Origin: Desulfuromonadales bacterium
GTDB lineage: Bacteria; Desulfobacterota; Desulfuromonadia; Geobacterales; Pseudopelobacteraceae
Assembly: GCA_013377095.1 (NCBI GenBank)
Contig: JACAAY010000051.1
Span: 1 to 34,362, forward strand
Reading direction: 5' to 3'
Length of the DNA: 34,362 nucleotides
Shown here: positions 8,088-15,845 of the stretch, piece by piece
How positions within the stretch are numbered: position 1 is the first letter of the stretch
Layout of the letters: every line of letters begins with the position of its first letter
Position numbers and translations under genes: made by a program
Notes under the pieces: generated by a model
What the model was told of the DNA's origin: nothing
The model's database searches: none
What the model saw: only the letters and a program-made list of their open reading frames with translations

Positions 8088-8477
8088 ATGAGCACAGCAA
8101 TGACTGCACAGGAGATAGGCGAGGCGTGGCTTGCGTATGTTACGGATACGTTCATGCTTGAAGATGGCTGCGTTCGCCCGGAGGTTGAAGAAGAGTACAA
8201 ACGCCTGGAAAGCGAAGATGCTTTTACCCAGCATCGGGAATTGTGGCGCTCCTACACGGATAACCTGATCGAGACTATTTTGCAGACTCCAGCGGAATCA
8301 CGTCGCCAGCTTTTTTCCACAACCGACCACAGGTCGCTGGCCTATGTGCAGGATCGTGTCCAGTGCGGGACAGAAATGTTGACCGCGTTGGTTCAAAAGG
8401 GATTGAAGATCAATGTGGAGGGTACGGAAGCACTGCCGGATTTCTTCCGGCAGATACTTCTTCAGAATCAGGTTTGA
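8088..8477 (+). CDS. Conserved-looking small cytoplasmic protein, function unknown
   Basis: A 129-residue protein starting 25 bases after the cohesin-like gene, with GGAGG seven bases before its ATG, so it is probably in the same transcript. It is acidic, largely helical by composition, and has no signal peptide or membrane segment. Segments such as EEYKRLESEDAF and EMLTALVQKGL suggest a helical bundle. I do not recognise a family. The strong ribosome-binding site and coding-like composition support a real gene. Confidence 0.65.
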   Translation: MSTAMTAQEIGEAWLAYVTDTFMLEDGCVRPEVEEEYKRLESEDAFTQHRELWRSYTDNLIETILQTPAESRRQLFSTTDHRSLAYVQDRVQCGTEMLTALVQKGLKINVEGTEALPDFFRQILLQNQV

Positions 8478-8510
8478 GCAGGGCATGGAAAACGAGTCAT
8501 TACATCAAAA

Positions 8511-8633
8511 CAATGGAACGCGGAAAAAGCTGGATTGGAACGAATTGACGCGGATTTTAAAAAAAATTGATCTGGTTGTCTTGTTTTTTATCCGTGCTGA
8601 TCCGCTCAAATCCGCGTCATCCGCGTTCCATTG
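8511..8633. repeat. MITE-like hairpin element, related in its ends to the GxxExxY cassette
   Basis: The ends CAATGGAACGCGGA (8511-8524) and its exact complement (8620-8633) are a perfect 14-base inverted pair. A second perfect 11-base pair, GACGCGGATTT (8547-8557) and its complement (8608-8618), lies inside, so the transcript would fold into one long interrupted hairpin. The ATCCGCG-type units within it resemble dispersed intergenic repeats of Geobacter genomes. It lies between two convergent genes and could also act as a terminator. Confidence 0.7.
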
Positions 8634-8656
8634 CAGTTTTATTTTGTTGGTTTCCG

Positions 8657-9397
8657 TTATTTAGCAGCCGCGTAATCGGCCAGCAGCTTCTGCAGTGTTT
8701 TGACATCCTCGGTTGATTTGAGCACCTTGCCGGACACGATCTCATCCGGTGTGACCTTGGCTTTGGCGTAAAAATGGTCGTTTGCGGCTGAATCAATATG
8801 CAGGGTAGTGCCCGCCACGACCGCTTCTTCCTCAAAAGCGCCGTGGCTACGGACATAGGATGAAATCTCCACCTTCTGTTCCTTGGAGGACGGGGATTTT
8901 ATGCCGGATCCCAAATGGCCCGGCTCTATTGCAACTTTTGTATCCAGGGTGAATTTCCCCTTCAGGATGGCATCGACGCTCTTTTTGCTTTTAAGCACCA
9001 GTACGATGTCCATCGGGTCTCCGACCATCTGCCATCCGAGGGTGCCTCCGGTGAGGGTGATGAATACGGGGTTGCTCCAGGCGCCTTCCTTGTCCTGAAC
9101 CAGCAGCAAACCACCGGCGCTTCCCCCGCTGACCATGAAATTGCGTTTGGCTGTCTTTGGAATAATCACAATGGCACTGGCGCCCTTGAGAAGCTCAGGC
9201 GGAATCCTCCTTTTCGGGGTGGCGGCGATTTCCCTGATCACCTTGGAAGCGGCGCTGATTTTAACCGCGTCGTCCCTGGCTGTCTTGGGGGCAGTGCCCG
9301 TTTTGGCGGCATCGTCTTTAGCCAGGGCGGCAGTAAACGATAAACAGTAAACCACCATTGCCATGGCAACAACAATTCCGTGTCTCATTATTCTCAT
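8657..9397 (-). CDS. Exported SYLF-domain (Ysc84-like) lipid-binding protein
   Basis: A 246-residue protein with a signal peptide (cleavage near residue 26, AALA). After a short Lys/Ala linker, residues about 45-240 match the SYLF/Ysc84 pattern: KGASAIVIIPKTAKRNFMVSG, then GGLLLVQD, WSNPVFITLTGGTLGWQMG-like and DIVLVLKS blocks. SYLF domains bind phosphoinositides in eukaryotes; bacterial members are exported and their role is unclear, probably membrane or envelope association. AAGGAG lies 11 bases before the ATG. It is transcribed toward the hairpin element and away from tatA. Confidence 0.85.
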   Translation of the reverse strand: MRIMRHGIVVAMAMVVYCLSFTAALAKDDAAKTGTAPKTARDDAVKISAASKVIREIAATPKRRIPPELLKGASAIVIIPKTAKRNFMVSGGSAGGLLLVQDKEGAWSNPVFITLTGGTLGWQMVGDPMDIVLVLKSKKSVDAILKGKFTLDTKVAIEPGHLGSGIKSPSSKEQKVEISSYVRSHGAFEEEAVVAGTTLHIDSAANDHFYAKAKVTPDEIVSGKVLKSTEDVKTLQKLLADYAAAK

Positions 9398-9548
9398 AAC
9401 GATTGTTTCTCCTTTTTCAAATGTGTGTCCGGCTGGAAGGCCGGTTGGTTGTCTCTCTCAGTGACGAGCTTATCAGAGCACACTAACCATGTCTAATCCT
9501 TAAAACTTGTCTGAAACTATTTCAAAACCATACCATGGAGGTAACAGT

Positions 9549-9770
9549 ATGTTCGGATTCGGAATGCCTGAAATGATCATCATTCTCATTATTGTCATGG
9601 TGATTTTTGGGGCGGGAAAACTGCCCGAGATTGCCGGCGCCATGGGAAAAAGTATTCAAAATTTCAAAAAGGCGGCTGAAGGCAAGGAAGATATCGAAAT
9701 CAAGGCCACAACCGGAATCGACGAAAACAAGGAAGCCAAAAGCGAAAACGATACAAAAACCACATCGTAA
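9549..9770 (+). CDS. tatA: TatA/E-type twin-arginine translocase subunit
   Basis: A 73-residue protein with one N-terminal membrane helix (about residues 6-20), the diagnostic hinge FGAGKLPE at about 20-27, an amphipathic helix, and a charged tail. TatA oligomers form the pore that exports folded proteins carrying twin-arginine signals. GGAGG lies seven bases before the ATG; the upstream in-frame extension from 9507 was rejected. No tatB or tatC is adjacent. It lies about 3 kb from a Tat-dependent copper oxidase gene, so it may help export it, though Tat genes normally serve many substrates. Confidence 0.92.
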   Translation: MFGFGMPEMIIILIIVMVIFGAGKLPEIAGAMGKSIQNFKKAAEGKEDIEIKATTGIDENKEAKSENDTKTTS

Positions 9771-9813
9771 GAAGCTTGTTTCCCCAAAAGGAACATGTCG
9801 ACCCTTTCATCAG

Positions 9814-9842
9814 CCCTCCGAGGTTTTTAAATCCTCGGAGGG
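9814..9842. terminator. Hairpin between convergent genes
   Basis: CCCTCCGAGG (9814-9823) and its exact complement (9833-9842) form a ten-base-pair stem with a nine-base T-rich loop. It lies between tatA and the oppositely transcribed Ig-domain gene. Neither strand has a long T-run after the stem, so it may be a weak bidirectional terminator. Confidence 0.55.
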
Positions 9843-9874
9843 TTCCCGCCTCATAAACACTCCACGTCTTCCAA

Positions 9875-12235
9875 TTACCAGGTAATCAGTCCAACCGTCT
9901 TGCGCAGGAGCAGCAGCGCATCCTGGATGGTGATCTGGCCATCGGGCAGAGGCTTGCCATCCAGACCCAGGGGAGCCACATCCCCGTGATTCATGTCATC
10001 CGCTGAAGCCGCAATCAGACCCACCGCGATACGTAGCGCTTTCAGGGCGTCGGCAATGGTCGTGGCGCTCTCACCGGGAATCATGATGCCGTCAGGCAGG
10101 GTTACAAAGCTCCAGGTTGCGGGCACAGCCAGGTGGTTTCCCGCCAGATCTGTGGCTGCGGTGGATATGGTGGCGGTATAGGTCGTTCCCATGGCCAGTG
10201 GCGTAGCGGGTATAAATGATGCGATAGGGATAAAGCTGTTGTTGCTGATCGTACCGTTGACCGTAAAGGGAGCGGTGGTTGAGTAGGTCTGGCCGGTGAG
10301 TGAAAAACTGGCCAGACCGACCGTAGCGGGGGCCATCTGCTCACTGAAGACGGCCGAAATTGTTGAAGCCAGCGGCACGTTGATGGCCGAATTGGCCGGT
10401 TGCGTTCCGGTTACCGTCGGAAGGATGCTGTCCGGTGGTCCGGTTGTGAAACTCCACTCTCTGCTCAAGGGCAGGGCATTGCCGGCCAGATCCTTGACAG
10501 CGGTGGTGATGGTTGCGGAATAGGTGGTATTGTTGGCCAGCGGAGAGTCAGGAGTGAAGGAGGCGGTCCGGGTGGTTCCATCATACGTGACTGCGCCGGT
10601 GACGCCGGCAAGCGTGAAGCTCGCGGGATTGAGTGTGGTTGGGTCGATTGCTTCGCTGAATGTGGCCGAAATCGGGTTGAATACCGGAACACCCACCGCC
10701 AGGTTGGAAGGTATCGTTGTCGATATGACCGGCAGAATGGTTTCCCGGGGAATGGTGGTGAAGCTCCAGACTTTGTTCTGTGCCAGGCTGTTGGCGGTTG
10801 AAGCCAGGTCTTTTACCCCGCTGGTAATGGTTGCCGTATACAGTGTGTTGTTGGCCAGTGGCGCAAGCGGCGTGAAGCTGGCTGTGCGTGTTGTTGCGAT
10901 GTAGGTGACCGTGCCGCTGATCGGACCGCTGCTATCTGCAATTGTGAATGTTGCAGTGGAGAGAGATGCCGGGGCAATCTCTTCGCTGAAAACTGCCGTG
11001 ATGGTGGTGGATGTCGCCACGTTGCTGGCTCCGTCGGGTGGCAACTGCGACGTAACCGTCGGCGGGGTCTGGTCGGCGGCGTTTGTGGTAAAACTCCAGA
11101 CCCTGTTCTGCGCCAGGGCATTGCCGGCCAGGTCCTTGACAGCGGTGGTGAGGGTGGCGGTGTAGGCTCCGGGAACAAGTGGAGCGCCAGGTGTGAAGGT
11201 GGCGGTGCGAGTTGCCCCATCATAGCTGACTGTGCCGGAAATCGCATTGACGCCATCGGACAGGGTAAAGGTTGCCGGTGTGATGGTGACCGGATTCATC
11301 AGTCCGCTGAATACGGCTGTGACCGGTTCGGTGACCGCTACTCCCGTGGCCGTGCCGGCAGGGTTGCTGGCAATCACCGCCGGCCGGGGTCCGGGGACCA
11401 GAATCCAGCCGCGGTAAGGATCGGCTCCGGTCAGGTTGTTTGCCGGCGCCAGTGTCAGGCGGCCGGAAGTATCGGTTACGGGAGTATCGATCATGTCGTT
11501 ATAGACGTTGGCGTACCAAAAGGGTGCTGCCGTTGTCTGGTCACCCCAGCCAAAGAAGCTCCCCCACATGGGAACCCGGTTGCTGACGATGCGGAACTCC
11601 CAGGCACTGACCACATAGGACAGGCTGGTAAATGAGCCGGGGAAGGTTACCCGGATGCCGTAGAAGGGGTGGGGTACCGGCCCGACCGTAGGGGTGGCGG
11701 AAGCGCTTCCTCCGGGCTGGCCAAAAGGAAGCGTTCTACCCGGATCGCCGCTGTAGTGGGCCAGTTCAGTTTTGTTGAGTGCGGTGATACTGCTGGCCTC
11801 ACTGACCGCGGCGTTGCTGAAATCGTGCGCGGTATTGAAGGTGACAGGGCTGGAGATCGTTATCCCGGACAAGGGTAGCGGATTGCCCAGGTTGTTGGTG
11901 GCAGACAGTATCTGGCTGCCCGTGATGTTGGCCGCAGTGAAATCGGAGGCGGTTTCGATGTCGAAGAAGGCAAAACCCTTGTTGCGGGCGCTGCCGCGGA
12001 TCAGTTTGTAGGTATAGGTCCAGAAGCCGGGGGTGGTCTCGTCGTCTGCCTGCCACTCCAGGCGCAGACCTTCACCCCTGGCTCCGCCGACGATCCAGGC
12101 CAACGATTGGGCGGTGAAGCCGGGAGCGTTCGGGAAACCGGCCCGGTTGTCCATGGCCCCCTGAAAAACCGTGGCCTGGGCAAGGGAGCAAGAAAAAGAA
12201 AACAGGGTGGCGACCAACAGGCAAATCTTTTTCAT
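9875..12235 (-). CDS. Secreted four-Ig-domain (SbsA-like) protein with C-terminal dockerin-like module
   Basis: A 786-residue protein with a signal peptide cleaved after AQA near residue 21. Residues about 22-280 form an N-terminal region I do not recognise, rich in aromatic residues and with FFDIE and WEFRIVS strands. Four bacterial Ig-like repeats follow, starting near residues 285, 390, 500 and 601. Each has the SbsA-like pattern of PxxGATNV, I(T/S)AxFSExM, then YTATIxTxxxDLAGNxL and ending WSFTT. A dockerin-like module covers about 724-786 (DALKALRIAVGL, HGDVAPLGLDG, ITIQDALLLLRKTVGL). The Ig array is probably a spacer and the dockerin-like tail the attachment point, alongside the neighbouring oxidase and peroxidases. 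A sigma-54-like promoter precedes it. Confidence 0.8.
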   Translation of the reverse strand: MKKICLLVATLFSFSCSLAQATVFQGAMDNRAGFPNAPGFTAQSLAWIVGGARGEGLRLEWQADDETTPGFWTYTYKLIRGSARNKGFAFFDIETASDFTAANITGSQILSATNNLGNPLPLSGITISSPVTFNTAHDFSNAAVSEASSITALNKTELAHYSGDPGRTLPFGQPGGSASATPTVGPVPHPFYGIRVTFPGSFTSLSYVVSAWEFRIVSNRVPMWGSFFGWGDQTTAAPFWYANVYNDMIDTPVTDTSGRLTLAPANNLTGADPYRGWILVPGPRPAVIASNPAGTATGVAVTEPVTAVFSGLMNPVTITPATFTLSDGVNAISGTVSYDGATRTATFTPGAPLVPGAYTATLTTAVKDLAGNALAQNRVWSFTTNAADQTPPTVTSQLPPDGASNVATSTTITAVFSEEIAPASLSTATFTIADSSGPISGTVTYIATTRTASFTPLAPLANNTLYTATITSGVKDLASTANSLAQNKVWSFTTIPRETILPVISTTIPSNLAVGVPVFNPISATFSEAIDPTTLNPASFTLAGVTGAVTYDGTTRTASFTPDSPLANNTTYSATITTAVKDLAGNALPLSREWSFTTGPPDSILPTVTGTQPANSAINVPLASTISAVFSEQMAPATVGLASFSLTGQTYSTTAPFTVNGTISNNSFIPIASFIPATPLAMGTTYTATISTAATDLAGNHLAVPATWSFVTLPDGIMIPGESATTIADALKALRIAVGLIAASADDMNHGDVAPLGLDGKPLPDGQITIQDALLLLRKTVGLITW

Positions 12236-12296
12236 GGCCCTGACTCCGTATTTAGAAACTGTTTTTTTAATCCTTTGTTTTCGTAACGTACTATGG

Positions 12297-12312
12297 TGCA
12301 GATATCACGCCA
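12297..12312 (-). promoter_or_regulatory. Candidate sigma-54 promoter for the Ig/dockerin protein
   Basis: The minus strand reads TGGCGTGATATCTGCA. GG and GC are exactly ten bases apart, the -24 box keeps TGGC and the -12 box has TGCA. It is about 60 bases upstream of the start codon, a normal leader distance. Confidence 0.5.
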
Positions 12313-12496
12313 ATTGGTATCACGGACTCCTGGAGGGTAATGTTGTCATGAATTCCTGAACCATACTGCTGGTGCGGCGTCGTTTTGACTGAAGTCGCTC
12401 GGAACCGGTAACCGGGTCTTGGGTAGTGCCCACTCCCTGAAAATTTTTTTGCATCCCTCACGGATTCTTCTTTTTTCCCGGAAAACACGTAATCAG

Positions 12497-12511
12497 GCTT
12501 GCCTGGCAAGC
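12497..12511. promoter_or_regulatory. Perfect palindrome in the divergent promoter region
   Basis: GCTTGCC-T-GGCAAGC is a perfect dyad with seven-base arms, lying 20-25 bases upstream of the sigma-54-like box facing the peroxidase genes. It could be an operator or activator half of the 416-base intergenic region between divergent genes. The rest of that region holds only the two candidate promoters. Confidence 0.35.
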
Positions 12512-12532
12512 ATTCGATTCCATCGATGCGAA

Positions 12533-12548
12533 CGGCATGTATATTGCT
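12533..12548 (+). promoter_or_regulatory. Candidate sigma-54 promoter for the tandem peroxidase genes
   Basis: CGGCATGTATATTGCT has GG and GC ten bases apart, GGCA in the -24 box and a perfect TTGCT -12 box. Transcription would start near 12559, leaving a leader of about 90 bases to the ATG at 12652. Confidence 0.55.
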
Positions 12549-12651
12549 GCGTAATCTTTTCGTGAGGATCAATAGGCAAATAACTCGTTATGAGCGGTGT
12601 TTTTGAGTAAGAGGCCGTTTGTCTGGTAGTGTGTGCAACCGGGAGGAATCC

Positions 12652-15600
12652 ATGGCGGTGTCGTTACATCTGAAATCACGGTCGGTCAGCTGTCTGCTGT
12701 CTGTCGTATTGATCTGTGTTTTGATCCCTCATGGCGTGGTGTGGGGTGGAACCCAGCCGCCTCTCGGCCGGATTCCGATACCAGCTCCTCGTACAAATGG
12801 TGAGCTGGCGCAGGCCCGCTTCGGCGGACCCAATGGCCTGGCAGCCTTTGTCAAGGATGTTCCCGCTGCCATCGCGCTGGGAAAGGCGCTCTTCTGGGAT
12901 ATGCAGGCGGGCAGCGACGGGCAGCAGGCTTGCGCGACATGCCACTACGGCGCAGGGGCCGACCCGATCAGCACCTTCAAGCTGACCCGTGCCAGGAACC
13001 AGGTCAATCCCGGTCCGGACAGGATATTCGGCAACAACTCCACGGTTATCAAGACCTTCAGCACCGATCCGTTGACAAACGTGACCTCTCCCCTTGATTT
13101 ACGAGCCGTAGGGAATTCGCGGCTACGGCCCAACTACGCTTTGCAGTCCGTTGACTTCCCCCTGTTCAGGTCTCTTCCCGTGGATGCCCGACTGATCATA
13201 GATCCACTGACCGGATTCACCGGGGATGCGGTGTCTTTTGTCTTCGACACCAATGATGTCATCGGATCCCAGGGAATCCGCCTGACGGATTTTCTTGCCG
13301 TCAATAACACCGCACTTGACAGCGGTACGCCGCTGGCCGACCAGATCTTTCATACCGGCACCCCCCCCAACCTTGATCCGGCCACCAATGTTCGTCAGGT
13401 AACGGGACGCAATACGCCATCCGTGATCAACGCTGTCTTCAACTATGCAAATTTCTGGGATGGACGGGCCAACAATATCTTCAACGGAGAAAATCCCTTC
13501 GGTCCCCTTGACCAGAATGCCGGCATCTGGGTTGATATCGGATCCGCCCTGGTGAAAAAGACGATCGCCATACCCAACTCCAGTCTCGCCTCCCAGGCCG
13601 TCGGTCCGCCATTGAGTGAGGTGGATATGTCGTTCAAAGGACGCACATTCCCCGAACTGGGCAGGAAGATGCTTTCTCTGACAACCCCGCCGCTGGGGCA
13701 GCAGCTGGTCCACCGCAACGACAGTGTCCTGGGCGCCCTTTCCCGTGCCACGCTTCAGCCGGACGGCACGGTAACGGGCAACCGGGGTCTCTCCACCGAC
13801 TATGCGCAGATGATTCAGGCCGCATTTCCCGACACTCTCTGGAATTCGTCAAGGAAAGTAATTCTGCCGACCAAGGCTTTTTCGGCGGGTGAAGAATTCA
13901 GCCAGATGGAAGCCAATTTTTCACTATTCTGGGGGCTGGCTATCCAGCTCTATGAAGCGACCCTGGTTTCGGACCAGACCCCCTTTGACCGCTACCAGGC
14001 CGGCAATCTGAACGCACTCAGTCCTGATCTGGTCAATGCGCCGAATGTGCCCAGCGCGGTGCGCGGATTTGCACTCTTCGACAGCAAATGCGCGGTCTGC
14101 CATTCCGGTTCTGAGCTCACCAGCGCCGTGGTCGGGAGCAACACCGCCACTTCCGTCTGTACCGCCACCGACTGCAATTTTGTGGCGTTCACCAACAACT
14201 CCAGTCACCGGCTGATCCGGCAGGATATCAACCCCAACACATTTGCGGTGAATCTTGTGGATGCCGGTTATTTTAACATCGGCGTCAGGTCAACCTCTGA
14301 TGATATCGGCCGGGGCGGTTCGGCGCCCTCCGGATTGCCGCTCTCCTTCTCCAAACTTGCGCTGTTGCGCGCCCAGGGGCAACTCCCCTTTGCAACGCCC
14401 CTGTTGAATGGGCTTCCGATAGCCACACCGATCAATGTGGATGGCGCCTTCAAAACTCCCGGACTGCGCAATGTGGAATTGACCGCGCCCTACTTTCACA
14501 ACGGCAATGCCTTTTCCCTGCAAGAGGTGGTGGAGTTCTACACCAGGGGAGGGGATTTCCCCAACAATCCCGAACTGGCCGCAGCCATGCAGCCAATACG
14601 TAACCTTCGCGGACAGCCGGGCAAACAGGCCGATCTGGTGGAGTTTCTGAAGGCACTCACCGATGAGCGTGTGCGCAACGAGAGTGCACCTTTTGATCAC
14701 CCCGAGCTGTTCATACCAAGCGGCGTTGATGCGGGTAACAGTGACATCCTGCTCACCCTGGCAGCCACGGGGGGAGGGCCGGCGCCTGTCCCCCCCGCAC
14801 TTGTACTGCTCAATCCGGCGCTACCGGTCGCGCCCTCCACACTGACCAGCCTGGCGCTCAGCGGGACCGTGGATGCGTCGGCTACGGTTGAAGTCACGGT
14901 CAATGCATTTGCACCTGTCTTCGCTCCCGTGACCGGCACAACCTGGAGCCTGAATGTCACTGGTTTGCCGGTGGGGAACAATACCATCACGATCACGGCT
15001 TCCACCCCCGGTGGGGCACCTGAAACCATTGCCGTCCAACTGACGGTCCTGCCTGTGGCGATCATCAACGGCGTTCCGTCCGGCGGAAGAACCAAGCGGA
15101 CCGATGCCGTCCTGACCATCACCGGGGCTGGAGTGGTGAGTTATCAGTACAGTCTGGACAATGGCCCACTCAGTGCGGAGATACCGAAGGCGACGCAGAT
15201 CATCCTGTCCGGCTTGTCTGACGGAGTGCACACGGTTACGGTTCTCGGCAGGGATGCGGCCGGAAACCAGCAACCGCAAAATACTCCCACAGCGGCCAGT
15301 TGGACGGTGAAAAGCATTCCGCCGCTGCTGACCATGAATCCGGTTGCCACCCCCACCGGCAGCAGTTCACAGACCGTCAGCGGTACGGTGGAGTTGGGCT
15401 CAATCCCGTCGATCTCCGTTGACAGCGGCGCAACGATCAGCACGGTCAAGACTATTCCCGGAATCGGAATCAGTACCTGGAGTTGCGATATCACCGGCCT
15501 GTCCGCCGGTCCCACTGTTGTTACGGCCATCGCATTGGACTTTGTCTTTAACCTGAGCACGGTCAAGGGGACCATTACCCGGATCCTTCCCGATGGGAAT

Positions 15601-15804
15601 TTCAAGGGGACCGGCGTCGTGGACATATCCGATGCACTCAAGGCGTTGCGAATCGCCGTGGGTTTGGAGCAGCCAACGGTTGCGGATATGTTGCATGGCG
15701 ATGTTGCTCCCCTGGTTAACGGCGTCCCGACCCAGAATAACCGGATCGATATTGCCGATGCCCTGTTGATACTTCGAAAAATCGTCGGCTTGGTTACGTT
15801 CTGA
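12652..15804 (+). CDS. Large di-heme cytochrome c peroxidase/MauG-family protein with Ig-like and dockerin-like C-terminus
   Basis: A 1050-residue secreted protein. The ATG at 12652 has GGGAGG five bases upstream and opens a signal peptide ending near residue 32; an in-frame TTG at 12619 lacks support. The peroxidase part (about 45-690) has two heme c sites, C94-A-T-C97-H98 and C480-A-V-C483-H484, and the signature GLRNVELTAPYFHNG near 615. This is much longer than usual members (300-400 residues) because of insertions between the hemes. Ig-like beta domains follow at about 720-970. Residues about 980-1050 are a dockerin-like module (VVDISDALKALRIAVGL, GDVAPLVNGVP, IDIADALLILRKIVGL). Members reduce peroxide or oxidise other substrates at the second heme. 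It heads an operon with a paralogue. Confidence 0.87.
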   Translation: MAVSLHLKSRSVSCLLSVVLICVLIPHGVVWGGTQPPLGRIPIPAPRTNGELAQARFGGPNGLAAFVKDVPAAIALGKALFWDMQAGSDGQQACATCHYGAGADPISTFKLTRARNQVNPGPDRIFGNNSTVIKTFSTDPLTNVTSPLDLRAVGNSRLRPNYALQSVDFPLFRSLPVDARLIIDPLTGFTGDAVSFVFDTNDVIGSQGIRLTDFLAVNNTALDSGTPLADQIFHTGTPPNLDPATNVRQVTGRNTPSVINAVFNYANFWDGRANNIFNGENPFGPLDQNAGIWVDIGSALVKKTIAIPNSSLASQAVGPPLSEVDMSFKGRTFPELGRKMLSLTTPPLGQQLVHRNDSVLGALSRATLQPDGTVTGNRGLSTDYAQMIQAAFPDTLWNSSRKVILPTKAFSAGEEFSQMEANFSLFWGLAIQLYEATLVSDQTPFDRYQAGNLNALSPDLVNAPNVPSAVRGFALFDSKCAVCHSGSELTSAVVGSNTATSVCTATDCNFVAFTNNSSHRLIRQDINPNTFAVNLVDAGYFNIGVRSTSDDIGRGGSAPSGLPLSFSKLALLRAQGQLPFATPLLNGLPIATPINVDGAFKTPGLRNVELTAPYFHNGNAFSLQEVVEFYTRGGDFPNNPELAAAMQPIRNLRGQPGKQADLVEFLKALTDERVRNESAPFDHPELFIPSGVDAGNSDILLTLAATGGGPAPVPPALVLLNPALPVAPSTLTSLALSGTVDASATVEVTVNAFAPVFAPVTGTTWSLNVTGLPVGNNTITITASTPGGAPETIAVQLTVLPVAIINGVPSGGRTKRTDAVLTITGAGVVSYQYSLDNGPLSAEIPKATQIILSGLSDGVHTVTVLGRDAAGNQQPQNTPTAASWTVKSIPPLLTMNPVATPTGSSSQTVSGTVELGSIPSISVDSGATISTVKTIPGIGISTWSCDITGLSAGPTVVTAIALDFVFNLSTVKGTITRILPDGNFKGTGVVDISDALKALRIAVGLEQPTVADMLHGDVAPLVNGVPTQNNRIDIADALLILRKIVGLVTF

Positions 15805-15845
15805 ACGATGCGTGACAAATACATCCCATGAAGAAAGGGTTACCC

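Noticed and set aside
9875..11400. Periodic similar sequence that might suggest a repeat array or CRISPR
   Set aside because: The period of about 315 bases encodes four homologous Ig-like domains; there are no identical short repeats with unique spacers.
12601..12640. A second sigma-54 box TGGTAGTGTGTGCAA near the peroxidase start
   Set aside because: GG and GC are eight bases apart, not ten.
12241..12651. A GEMM-like or other riboswitch before the peroxidase operon (AACCGGTAACCGGG segment)
   Set aside because: Only a short local similarity; no matching core or terminator could be found.
13123..13713. A 196-codon minus-strand frame inside the first peroxidase gene
   Set aside because: Antisense shadow of a gene with clear heme motifs; the translation has no domain.
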